A DNA stretch of 64,000 nt from Colocasia esculenta (taxonomy: Eukaryota; Streptophyta; Magnoliopsida; Alismatales; Araceae). Both the position numbers and the translations under genes were made by a program. Within the stretch, counting starts at the first letter, position 1. Each line of letters starts with the position of its first letter. Below the pieces are notes generated by a model, which was not told where the DNA came from, ran no database searches, and saw only the letters and a list, made by a program, of their open reading frames with translations. Shown in pieces: positions 23,464 to 34,505 of the stretch. The DNA is taken from NCBI GenBank assembly GCA_014218235.1, contig CM024766.1:22603346-22667345 (forward strand), written 5' to 3'.

Positions 23464-25783
23464 TGTAAGACCCGGCCCCCTTGGGCCATTGGCTCCATCC
23501 TCGGGGTCACGACGGGGGAGCCCGTCGCAACAGGGTTTGTGTGGCGACACACCTGGCCATCGCATTCTGGTAGCGACGGGGGTGGCCGTCGCATCCTTGT
23601 CGCGCCATCTGGAGGCGTCGCGACTGCTTTTCTGACAGACTTGACCACTGTCCTATCTATCAGAACGGTCTTGTCGGGTGTCAGGTGCGTATAGTGTTGA
23701 CGCGACCTGGTCAGCCATCGCATTCTTATTTCCCGATCTTCGAGGTTTGACCACTTTTGGTGTCGTGCCGTGGGTGGCCATCGCGACACGGTCATGACGC
23801 CTATGGGCGTCGCGACATGCTCGTTGTCGCGTCGGCCGACCCATCACGTCTTGGGGCCCATCGGTTTAAAACTGAGGGCTGCGCCCCATTTCCCTCTCTT
23901 GCCCTTTCCTTCCTCTTCTTCCCCCTTCTTCTTCCTCCTCCGAGTTCTCCCCTCTTCGGTGGTTTCTTGGCATGCTTGAGGTGCTCGTGGTGGGAGGTGA
24001 CGCCCCGTTCGTACAGGCGGTGTGATCGTGGAGCTTGGAGCGAGGAGGAGGTGGCCATTCTGACGTGAAGGCCCCAACGGGTCGGCTCTACTCTTGGAGG
24101 TAGGGACCCTTGACTCCTCTCGCCCTAACATGCTCCCTTCTCCCTTGCGATTGTGGTTCCCCGTGGTTTGGGGTCGTGGGAGTGTGAGAATCATGCTCAT
24201 GTTGAGTGAGGATTCCATCAAGCGTAGATTCATTATAATCCATATTTTGTGGGGTTTAAGGGTGGTTTGGATGATTTATCAGCCTTCCCATGTGTTTCCC
24301 ATGCTCGCATCCCCCAATGGAATGCGATTATACTGGATTTGGGGTGGTCTCTCGGAGGATCGTCCCGAAACCCCTCTCGGCTGAGAACACGACCGCTATA
24401 GAGGTCGCGATGATGTCGCGACCGACAAGGCCACCGAGATATCATCGCGACGCTCTTGGGTGTCACGACAAGGTCACGACGGCTTGGGCCGCCGCGACAG
24501 TGTTGCGGCAGGTCCAGGCGTCGTGACAAGGTCGCGACGGCTTGATGCATCGCGACCACAGCAGAGATAGGTAGGTCTTGTGAAGTTCCATGTTTTTGTG
24601 GAGTCTTCGCCATTTTCACTTCTTACTGTACCTATGGCACCAATGCTAGTTCCTTAGTACAGTCCTACATTAGTCGTTTGCCCGGTGCTCGGCACTTGAG
24701 GGCTTGTCCCGTGAGAGAGATTGTTACCATTACTTGGGACCCCCGTCCCCACGTGCTTGTTGAGGGAGTAGTCCAGGCGGTGGGCGTGGTCGAGTCACGG
24801 ACTTTGGAGCGGAGGGAAAAACGGTGGTTAGGACAGTGGCGTTGAGTCATTTGTAGAGCTCTCGTGGTTGGTCTAGGACACCGAGGTCATTTAGAGTTTT
24901 TCCCGATGCAGTCCAGCTAGTCCTTTTCTCACTGCCTCGGTCTTTGTGACCCCGGAACCACCTAGAGAGGCCAGGCGTGGGACTGTAGTTCGGCCAGACT
25001 ATGACGGTTACTATTGTGTACTTCGTGTCCTGCCTCACTCTGACGAGGGTGGAGGTTTGGACCTGGGTCTAGGATAAGACGTCAGTGGACGCACCTTACT
25101 GGTTGACTAGTGGTAGTGTTTTCCGTAGCTAGTGTCTCTTGTCCAGGCAGGGTTCTCCCTATCTACGTAGCCAGCCGTGTGGTGGTCATGATGTGCAGGT
25201 TCTACGAAGTTTCCGACCGTGGTGTTCTCCGTACTGTTGGTAGTTAGTAGCTTTGCTTCCGCACTTCCGTTTGTAGGTAGAAGATATAACTGCTATCATT
25301 TAATTAAGTACATAGTTTTGACTACCTGTTAGAGCCAGTAGGAGATTTGTAGTCCCTACTGAGCTTCTGTTGTGAAGCTCATCCCTTTCTATTCCAGGTG
25401 AGACTTCTCAGCAGCGACAGGGCGTGCGCTGGGCAGAGGAGACGGGGTGGTAGTCGTGGTCCCCGTAGCTAGCAGTGGTTCCCCCTCTCAGTTGTACGTC
25501 ACCCTCGGGGTATGCCCCTAAGAGACTTGTTCTTCCCCTGTCTTTACTTGTTCTTACTTGTACTAGTTGTGTGTGTTGGACTGTACCTAGAGCGATACGC
25601 AGCAGCCTCGCTCTTCTTTCTACTTCCGCGTGTGTGCTCTTGGTTAGTAGTTTATGTTTATTTCCTTTACATATTCTATTAAACTTGTGTTATAGCCCTT
25701 CCAGGTCCTCGGATCCGTGGGCGGCAACCGTGAAAATCGGGTCCTCAGCTTAGGCCGACGGTCGGGTTCTCGGGGTCGTTACA
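23464..25783 (+). repeat. 5' LTR of element B
   Basis: The LTR starts TGTAAGACCCGG and ends CGTTACA. It is rich in GCGAC/GTCGC words arranged as hairpins, e.g. GCGACGG-GGGTGG-CCGTCGC-type at about 23576-23595, and again at 24400-24560. A T/C-rich patch lies at 23900-23950. Confidence 0.9.
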
Positions 25784-25785
25784 GT

Positions 25786-25797
25786 TGGCATCGGAGC
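25786..25797 (+). promoter_or_regulatory. Primer-binding site of element B
   Basis: TGGCATCGGAGC starts two bases after the LTR end and differs from the initiator-Met primer site TGGTATCAGAGC at two positions, both transitions. Confidence 0.75.
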
Positions 25798-25920
25798 GAG
25801 AGTCTGACAGGACTTGTAGTGGATTTAAACTGCAACAGAAAGTCCCAACAGTAGTACAAGTACACTTCTAGTCGCCCGAGTTCGTATCGTTAACCTTGTT
25901 GGTTGTGTGTCGTGCAGGAC

Positions 25921-27330
25921 ATGACTCCACGCAGGTGTAGGCAGGTCAGAGAACTGGTAGAGCAGATGGATGAGTCAGATATGTCCGCGCAAAGGTAGGT
26001 CTAGGAGGAGGCGTCAGCAGAGGAGTTAGTGGCACAGCCTCAGAGAGCAGTGGCAGCAGCAGCAACAGGTGGGTAGCAGCAGCAGGACCAGCCTCCGCCA
26101 CAGCAGTACATAGATTGGTTTCCTATGGCTGAGCAGTTCTTCAGGACCCTGTACCAGGGAGCGTGGCAGCCTAGGTAGGCAGTAGTGGGAGGTCAGCCTC
26201 TAGTACCTCCCCCAGCGGTACCGGAGCAGCAGGCAGATCCAGAGGTGGAGTAGCCAGCAGTTCAACAGGCGTCGGGTACCAGGAGCACCCGGACTGGTCA
26301 GAGGAGGACGACTATCACCGAGGACAGGACTGCCCTCTTGGGGAGGTTCTTGCGTCTCCGACCACCGATGTTCTTCGGCGAGTATGATCTAGACAAGGCA
26401 GAGAGTTGGACGCATGAGTTGGAGCGCACGTTCGAGACCATGGAGTACGCCGAGGAGGACTAGGTCAGACTGGCAGTGTATCAGCTCAAGGGACCAGCCC
26501 ATGAGTGGTGGAGAGTTCAGCGGCAGACCCACTTTTTAGGGCAGTGTTTGGATCAAATCACATGGCAACAGTTTTTTGGGGTCTTTCACGGCGAGTACTT
26601 CCCCGACTATGCTCGACGTGAGAGACGAGACCAGTTTCATGAGTTGGTTCAGGGCGATCTCACTGTTACCCAGTACCATCAAAGGTTCGTCCAGTTGTTG
26701 AGTCATGTTGTCAACAGTGAGCAAGCTTGTGCAGAGAGGTTCATCGTAGGTCTAAGGCCAGATTTGAGGTGGGGCGTGACTGCTCACATGTGTGCCACCT
26801 TAGGAGAGGCCGTGGCTAAGACCACCGCCTTGGACAGAGAGACCTGGCAGCCCCAACAGCAGCAGCATCAGGGAGGAGTTTCTTCGAGGTCCTCACCATA
26901 CCCGCGTCCCACAGGTAGCTGTGGCAGTATGACTTCTTCCTCTTCGGGCTCAGGTAGTTCCGGTTTGCACTTGAAGTTCAGGCAGATGTCTACTAGCCGG
27001 GGTGGACGGAGCCGAAAGTAGAAGCGCCAGTCAAGGTTTGCGGAGCAGTCAGTACAGCAGGGAGCCGAGCAGGGCAGGCAGGAGGTAGTCTGCTACACTT
27101 GTGGGTTGCCGGGCCACTTCAGGAGGGATTGCCCGATGGGGCAAGTCCAGCAGCCACAGCAGCCAGTGCAGTATGCACAGCAGCTACCGCAGTACCAGTT
27201 ACCTCCTCAGTAGTAGGCACCCGTCAGCAGCAGCATGGGTAGTACCATTTACAGCCTTACAGTTTCAGCAGCCTCAGCAGTTCCAGCCGTGCCAGCAACA
27301 ACAACAGTTTCCCCAGCACTAGCACCCGCT
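25921..27330 (+). pseudogene. Element B Gag
   Basis: ATG at 25921 opens the Gag frame; the capsid region (about 26281-26850) has FFGEYDLDKAESWTHELE, LKGPAHEWWR and EYFPDYARRERRDQF. A CCHC knuckle CYTCGLPGHFRRDC begins at 27091 in the same frame. In-frame TAG stops occur in the N-terminal part and at 26461-26463, and the Q-rich stretch after the knuckle shifts frame. The protein would form the virus-like particle. Confidence 0.85.
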
Positions 27331-27382
27331 GCAGCAGCAGTAGCCCCAGTAGGCGCCGCAGCATGGGCGTGGACGTGGTCGT

Positions 27383-30300
27383 GTGAAGGCACTCACCAGG
27401 GAGCAAGCCGAGGCGTCAAACTTGGTTATAGGTACCTTGCTTATCCTTGGTAGAATTGCTCGTGTTTTGGTTGACCTTGGTGCTTCTCTTTGTTTTGCTT
27501 CTGAGGAGTTTTACGAGTCTCTGGTTCGTCACACACCTGAGAGGCAGTGTGATGTGATGGTCGATTTCTCGTCCGATGATTACATGCGTTCTTTTGGTAA
27601 CCTGGAGGGCTTCAAAGTTGAGGTCCATGGACACCAGTTGCCGGTCAGGTTGTACGCGTTGCAGTTTCATGACTTTGACGTCATTTTGGGCATGGACTGC
27701 TTGCAGGCTCACTCAGCTATAGTGGATTGTCAGCGGAAGACCATTGGGTTTGAGATACCTGGAGTGCCTGTTCTCTGCTTCCGAGGTATCCGGTCAACCC
27801 GTCGACCTTTTATCTCTTTTTATAGGGCTCGTCATTTGATCCGTGATGGCTATGTAGCATATCTTGCTTCTGTTTGTTCCTTGGAGCCTAGCGGGTCGTC
27901 TGTTTTTGATGTTCCTGTTGTTTGTGAGTTCTCTGATGTTTTCCCGGAGGATCTACCTAGGTTTCCGCCTGAGCGAGAGGTAGAGTTCTCCATTGAGCTT
28001 TTGCTTGGTATAATGCTTTTGTCTAAGGCACCTTACCGGATGGCTCCGGCTGAGTCACGCGAGTTGAAGCACCAGTTGCAGGAGTTGCTTGAGCTAGGTT
28101 TCATTCGTCCGAGTCGTTCGCCGTGGGGAACGCCAGTGCTGTTAGTGAGGAAGAAGGATGGCAGTTTGAGGTTGTGCATCGATTATAGGCAGCTGAACCA
28201 GGTAATAGTGAAGAACAAGTATCCGTTGCCGAGGATCGATGACTTGTTTGACCAGTTGCAGTCAGCCAAGGTGTTTTCGAAGATTGACTTAAGGTGAGGC
28301 TACTACAGTTGAGGATCAGAGAGTCTGATATTGGCATGACAGCTTTCCGTTCGAGGTACAGTCACTTTGAGTTTGTCGTGATGCCATTCGGGCTCATGAA
28401 CGCACCCGCAGCTTTTATGGATTTGATGCATAGGGTGTTCAGTGAGTACCTGGATCGGTTCGTGGTCATCTTTGTGGATGACATTTTGGTCTACTCGGCT
28501 TCTGAGGAGGAGCACTAGGAGCATCTGAGGATCATGCTAGAGACGTTGTGGAGTCACCAACTTTATGCCAAGTTCTACAAGTGTGAATTTTGGCTGAGGG
28601 AGGTGCACTTTCTCGGGCACGTGATCTCAGGTTCTGGTGTGGCAGTAGACCCTGCCAAGGTTGAGGCAGTGTTGTCTTGGGAGCAGCCCACTTCAGTGTC
28701 AGAGATTCACAGCTTTCTGGGCTTGGCAAGCTATTACAGGAGGTTCATCTAGGATTTTTCCAGGATTGCAGAGCCGTTGACCAGATTGACTAGGCTTGAG
28801 GCCAGATTTGTTTGGATTGAGGACTGCGAGCGGAGTTTCCAGGAGCTGAAGACGAGGTTGACTTCAGCGCCAGTGTTGGTCTTGCCATCAGGTAGCAAAG
28901 GTTTTGTGGTCTGCACCACCGCGTCGAGGTCAGGTTTGGGTGCAGTGCTGATGCAGTATGGTGGGGTCGTTGCCTATGCTTCTCAACAGCTCAAGAAGCA
29001 TGAGGAGAACTGCCCTACCCACAACTTAGAGTTGGCAGTAGTGGTGTTTGCTCTGAAGTTGTGGAGGTACTATTTGTACGACGAGGTGTTCGAGATCTTC
29101 ACCGACCATCAGAGTTTGCAGTATATCTTCACTCAGAAGGGTCTAAACTTGAGGCAGCGCAGATGGATTGAGTACTTGAAGGACTACGACCTTACCCTCT
29201 CCTATCACCCAGGAAGGGCTAACGTCGTGGCAAATGCTTTGAGCAAGCGTGTTCGCTTGAGTTCGTTGATGGTCAGAGAGTGGAGGTTGTTTGAGGATCT
29301 GTCCCAGGGAGTTTTCTACCCTTCGAGGCACAGAGACTGTGCAATGATAACCAGTTTGTCAGTTCATCCATAAATGTACCGTCAGGTGTTGGAGGCACAT
29401 CAGGCAGACTCAAGTTGGCAGATATTTTGTAGATGCCAGATGTTGAACTGGATGAGGACAGTGAGGTCAGATTTAGAGGTAGATTGTACGTCCTCAGTGT
29501 TGTGCACCAAGCGCTGTTGTTAGAGGCACATCGGTCGAGGTATGTTGTTCATCCTGGTTCCACCAAGATGTATCATAACTTGAGGAGGTTCTTCTGGTGG
29601 CCAGGGATGAAGAGGAGCGTGGCAGAGTTTGTCGCTTGGTGCCTTACTTGTCAGTAGGTGAAGGCTGAGCATCAGTGTCCTGGTGGTGAGCTGTAATCGT
29701 TACCCATTCCGGAGTGGAAGTGGGACGACATCACCATGGATTTTGTGGTTGGTTTGCCCTGTACTCTGTAGAGGCATGATGGCATCTGGGTGATCGTGGA
29801 TCGATTGACCAAATCAACGCACTTTCTTCCAGTCAGGATGTCTTGTTCAGTGGACCGGCTTGCCAGACTGTACGTGGACCGAGTTGTTTTGTTGCACGGA
29901 ACCCTAGTTTCGATTGTCTCCGACAGAGATCCGAGGTTCACATCAGGGTTTTGGCGCAGTTTGTAGAGAGCCCTTGGTACAGAGTTGAGGTTGAGTTCGG
30001 CATATCACCCACAGTCAGATGGGTCGTTAGAGAGGACCATTCAGACTTTGGAGGATATGCTGAGAGTGTGCTGTTTGGACTGGAGTGGCACTTGGGAGTC
30101 GCACCTTCCGATGGTAGAGTTTGCATACAACAACAGTTATCACTCGAGCATCGGAATGGCACCATACAAGGCTTTGTATGGTCGCCCGTGTAGGACACCA
30201 CTTCACTAGTTCGAGGTCAGTGAGAGGCAGCTTTTGGGACCAGAGATGGTGCAGCAGTGTGTAGACACAGTCAGGTTAGTCAGGCAGAGGCTTCAGGCAG

Positions 30301-30840
30301 TGCAGAGTAGACAGAAGAGCTATGCAGATATCTGCAGGAGGCCGTTGCAGTTCAGCATGGGTGACCTTGTGTTCTTGCGGGTTTCGCCGACCAAGGGTGT
30401 TATGAGGTTTGGCAGGAAGGGAAAGCTCAATCCCAGGTATATTGGGCCTTTCCCTATCACAGAAAGGATCGACGAGGTGGCTTACAGGTTGAGTCTTCCG
30501 ATAGAGTTGGCAGGCACGCACAGTGTTTTCCACATTTCGCAGCTCAGGAAGTACGTTGTATATTCGTCACACGTGTTGGACTACTCACAGCTTGAGGTAG
30601 CGCCAGACTTGTCAGCACCAGAGTACCCGGTCAGAGTTGTGGACCGCAGAGTGCAGCAGTTGCGCAGGAAGTAGATTCCACTGGTCAAGGTTGTCTGGGA
30701 GAACTGTGTGGGTGGCGAGGCCACTTGAGAGCACGAGGATGAGATTCGAGAGTAGTTCCCGTATTTGTTTGATTGACCGGTATGTTGTTTTCCCTTTTGC
30801 ATTGCTTCCTGTTGAAACTGAGTTTCTTTTAATTTCGAGG
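27383..30840 (+). pseudogene. Element B Pol: protease, RT, RNase H, integrase, chromodomain-like tail
   Basis: The protease site reads VLVDLGAS (about 27455), so the DTG/DSG triad is altered. RT spans about 28060-28530 with FVDD (near 28475). RNase H covers about 28770-29250 with FTDHQSLQYIF and YHPGRANVVANALS. Integrase zinc-binding sequence (29500-29657) is followed by MDFVVGLP and SDRDPRFTS, and by ERTIQTLEDML. The tail has FHISQLRKY and EYPVRVVDRRVQQLR, then WENCVGGEATWE, which is chromodomain-like. Stops or shifts are at 28295, 28516, 28750, 29655, 30207 and 30672, and elsewhere. Several of these stops are TAG where related element C has CAG. Confidence 0.9.
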
Positions 30841-30865
30841 ACGAAATTTCTTAAGGAGGATGGGA
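30831..30865 (+). promoter_or_regulatory. Pre-LTR hairpin and polypurine tract of element B
   Basis: Hairpin AATTTCG-AGGA-CGAAATT (30831-30848) is followed by AAGGAGGATGGGA (30853-30865) directly before LTR2. The purine run serves as plus-strand primer in LTR elements. Confidence 0.8.
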
Positions 30866-33186
30866 TGCAAGACCTTGCCCCCTTGGGCCATTGGCCCCGT
30901 CCTCAGGGTCGTGACGGGGGAGCCCGTCACGATAGGGTTTGTGTGGCGACACAACTGGCCATCGCGTTCTGGTAGCGACAGGGGTGGCCGTCGCATCCTT
31001 GTCGCGCCGTCTGGAGGCGTCGAGACTACTTTTTTGACAGACTTGACCGTTGTCCCGTCTAATAGAATGGTCTTGTCGGGTGTCAGGTGCGTACAGCGTT
31101 GATGCGACCTGGTCAGCCGTCGCTTTCTTGTTTCATGGTCTTCTAGGTTTGACCGCTTTTGTGTCGTGCTGTGGGTGGCCGTCGCGACATGGTCGCGGCG
31201 CCTATGGCCGTCGCGACATGCTCGTTGTCACGCCGGGCTGACCCATCACGTCTTGGGGCCCATTGGTTTAAAACTGAGGGCTGCGCCCCATTTCCCTCTC
31301 TCGCCCTTTCCTTCCTCTTCTTCCCCCTTCTTCTTCCTCCTCCGAGTTCTCCCCTCTACGGTGGTTTCCCGGCGTGCTTGAGGTGCTTGTGGTGGGAGGT
31401 GACACCCTGTTCATGCAGGCGATGTGATAATGGAGCTTGGAGTGAGAAGGAGGTGGCCATTCCGACGTGAAGGCCCCAACGGGTCGGCTCTACTATTGGA
31501 GGTAAGGACCCTTGACTCCTCTCGCCCTAGCATGCTCCCTTCCCCCTTGAGATTGTGGTTCCTCATGGTTTGGGGTCGTGGGAGTGTGAGAATCATGCTC
31601 GTGTTGAGTGAGGATTCCATCGAGCGTAGATTCGTTATAATCCATGTTTTGTGTGGTTTAAGGGTGGTTTGGATGATTTATGAGCCTTCCCATGTGTTTC
31701 CCATGCTCCCCTCCCCCAATGGAATGCGATTGTACCGGATTTGGGGTGGTCTTCGGGAGGATCGTCTTTGAACCCCTCTCGACTGAGAATGCGACCGCTA
31801 TAGAGGTCGCAATGATGTCGCGACTGGCAAGGCCGCCGTGACATCATCGCGACGCTCTTGGGTGTTGTGACAAGGTCGCGACGGCTTGGGCCGCTGTGAC
31901 AGTGTCGCGGCTCGTCCGGGCGTCGTGACAAGGTCGCCATGGCCCGATGCGTCACGACCACAGCAGAGACAGGTAGATCTTACGAAGTTCTGTGTTTTTG
32001 TGGAGTCTTCGCCATTTCCGCTTCTTACTGTACCTGTGGCACCAGTGCTAGTTCCTTAGTACGGTCTTATACTAGTCATTCGCCCGGTGCTCAGCACTTG
32101 AGGGCTTGTTCCATGAGAGAGGTTGTTACCATGGCCTGGGACCCCCACCCCCGCGCGCCTGTTGAGGGAGTACTCTGGGCGGCGGGCGTGGTCGAGTCAA
32201 GGACTTTGGAGCGGAGGGGAAAATGGTGGTTAGGATAGTGGCGTTGAGTCATTTACAAAGCCCTCATGGCTAGTCTGGGATGCCAAGGTCATTTGGAGTT
32301 CTTCCCGACGCAGTCCAGCTAGTCCTTTTCTCACTGCCTCGCTCTTTGTGGCCCCGGAACCACCTAGAGACGCCAGGCATGGGACCGTAGTACGGCCAGA
32401 CTACGGCGGTTACTGTTGTGTACTTCATGTCTTGCCTCACTCTGACGAGGGTGGAGGTTTGGACCTAGGTCGAGGATAAGACGTCAGTGGACGCACCTGA
32501 CCGGTTGACTAGTGGTAGTGTTTTCCGTAGCTAGTGTCTCTTGTCCAGGCGGGGTTCTTCCTGTCTGCGTAGCCAGCCATGTGGTGGTCACGACGTGCAA
32601 GTTCTACGGAGTTTCCGACCATGGTGTTCTCCATACCATTGGTAGTTAGTGGTAGTTAGTAGCTTTACTTCCGCACTTCCGTTCGTAGGTAGAAGATATA
32701 ACTGTTGTCATTTAATTAAGTACATAGTTTTGACTATCTGTTAGAGCTAGTAGGAGATTGGTAGTCCCTACTGAGCTTCTGTTGTGAAGCTCATCCCTTT
32801 CTTTTCCAGGTGAGACTTCTCAGCAGCGGCAGGACGCGCGCCGGGCAAAGGAGACGGGGCGGTAGTTGTGGTCTCCGTAGCTAGTAGTGGTTCCCCCTCT
32901 CAATTGTACGTCACCCTCGGGGTCTGCCCCTAAGGGACTTGTTCTTCCCCTGTCTTTACTTGTACTAGTTGTGTGTGTTGGGACTGTACCTAGAGTGATA
33001 CGCAGTGGCCTCGCTCTTCTTTCTGCTTCCGCGTGTGTGCTCCTGGTTAGCAGTTGATGTTTATTTCCTTTACATATTCTGTTAGACTTGTGTTATAGCC
33101 CTTCCGGGTCCTCAGATCTGTGGGCAGCGACTGCGAAAATCGGGTCCTCGGCTTGGGCCCAGGGTCGGGTTCTCGGGGTCGTTACA
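30866..33186 (+). repeat. 3' LTR of element B
   Basis: The LTR starts TGCAAGACC and ends CGTTACA. A perfect 10-bp hairpin TCGTGACGGG-GGAG-CCCGTCACGA (30909-30932) replaces a shorter stem at the same site in LTR1. Confidence 0.9.
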
Positions 33187-33421
33187 GGTGTTGTATGTTG
33201 ATAGCACGTCGGCCTTGGCCTATTCTAAGGACCCTAAATACCATGGACAAACCAAACACATTAACATTCGTTATCACTACATTCAGGATTTAGTTGCAAA
33301 GAAGTTGGTGGTTCTTCGACACATTTCAACAGGTCATATGTTGGCAGATCCACTAACTAAACAAATCTCGAGGGAGGCATTTGTAACCCATATTAGAAAT
33401 ATGGGATTGTGTAAATTGTAA
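33187..33421 (+). pseudogene. Copia RNase H C-terminal end, displaced by the inserted chromovirus
   Basis: Translation contains LYVDSTSALAYSKDPKYH, KHINIRYHYIQDLV and HISTGHMLADPLTKQI, the standard end of copia RNase H, and stops at 33419-33421. It continues the frame interrupted at 23463, so the insertion split the domain between its second and third catalytic acidic residues. Confidence 0.9.
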
Positions 33422-34505
33422 TGTGCACAATTATATATTGACAATTAGTTTATTATGTTTTCCTTCCTTATGTGTGTCTATGGTTGAAATACTTTACACA
33501 TCAAGAAAGGTGTCACTAGGCTATGAATGAAACCCCTCACACGGGTCATTTGCCTTGGTGCTAAGAAAGCGAGCAAGATGAGACAATTTATATCTATGGG
33601 GCTATGAGAGCGAGCAAGATAAATTTATACCTATGGTGCTATGAGAGCGAGCAAGATATTTTCCTTTTATTGTCACCTTAAACTGAATTAAGATGAGATC
33701 TCTCTGGATCGATCACAGGATATGACAATCAAATCCGTGAAGCCTTCATTAAGCCGGTTGCAAGTTTTATGATAAGACGTCGTGAGACTCGGGTTAGCCG
33801 CAGTGGGAGTGGCTACACTAAGAACCGTACGGTGTTTTTCTTTTGTTGTATATGACACGCCCATAATGATGGAAGAACACCGTAGCATGTGTCCATACCA
33901 CATGTGCATAAAACGACCGTTGAAGAGAATGATGAATGATATCTCTATTTCATCATTGTGTGAGCTCTTGGATCATAATTTGTTGATCCATCTGTACCCT
34001 TAAGACTTGAGATATATGTCATGAAAAGGAAGCTTGATGTTGCTACTTTTGCATGCTCCTTAGGGCTATGGCTGATACAGTCTAGCGGGACATGACTAGG
34101 AAAACGGTCAAGACTAATTGAATTGACATGAGAACTCAAGAAAGACATCTAAATATTGCACCGTGTTTTGTGGCTTATACCTCGAGGGACTATGTCGACT
34201 TAGTGGCGATAAAAATTGTGAGTACAAAACATTCGAGTTTTTACGTCGCTAGTTTTTAAGAGATCCAAGATGTCAAAGCTGGTGAATATTGAAGATATCT
34301 AGGGTACTATGGGATTTCTTGGGAGTATTGTGATTTGTTAGTTTTGGTGACAACTTAATAGGTCACTACTCATCTGTTGTACCGACTCTCGTATGGTCGC
34401 TCACTCCATTTGCCATATGTAAGACTGAGAAGCAAGTGTCGAGAGATGAATTGCTCTTAGTGAGCAACTGACATTTTATTGTGCCCTCTGTGGGCAAGTG
34501 GGAGA
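33422..34505 (+). other. Copia 3' untranslated region
   Basis: Non-coding sequence lies between the RNase H stop and the probable polypurine tract. It includes three copies of GCTATGAGAGCGAGCAAGAT or a close variant at 33560-33580, 33601-33620 and 33638-33657, spaced by about 40 bp. Confidence 0.6.

Larger units (their letters stand above)
23464..33186 (+). mobile_element. Chromovirus (Ty3/gypsy) element B, complete but decayed, 9723 bp
   Basis: Two LTRs of 2320 and 2321 bp (23464-25783, 30866-33186) flank gag and pol. Insertion into copia RNase H gave 5-bp flanks GGTGC (23459-23463) and GGTGT (33187-33191), a target duplication with one change. A primer site follows LTR1 and a purine tract precedes LTR2. 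The domain order protease, RT, RNase H, integrase and a C-terminal chromodomain-like tail identifies a chromovirus. In the first 170 bases the LTRs differ at about 10% of positions, mostly transitions, so the insertion is old. Confidence 0.93.
20346..34505 (+). mobile_element. Ty1/copia element, 5' truncated, split by chromovirus B
   Basis: Copia Gag-Pol sequence runs 20355-23463 and resumes in the same strand at 33187-33421 after a 9.7-kb insertion. The order protease, integrase, reverse transcriptase, RNase H is the copia order. The 5' LTR, leader and capsid region are missing; the break at about 20339-20390 is marked by a repeated GTTGCATCCACTTCAA. The 3' side has a purine stretch AAGTGGGAGAAG (about 34496-34507) that may be the polypurine tract; the 3' LTR boundaries after it are not clear. 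Confidence 0.85.
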
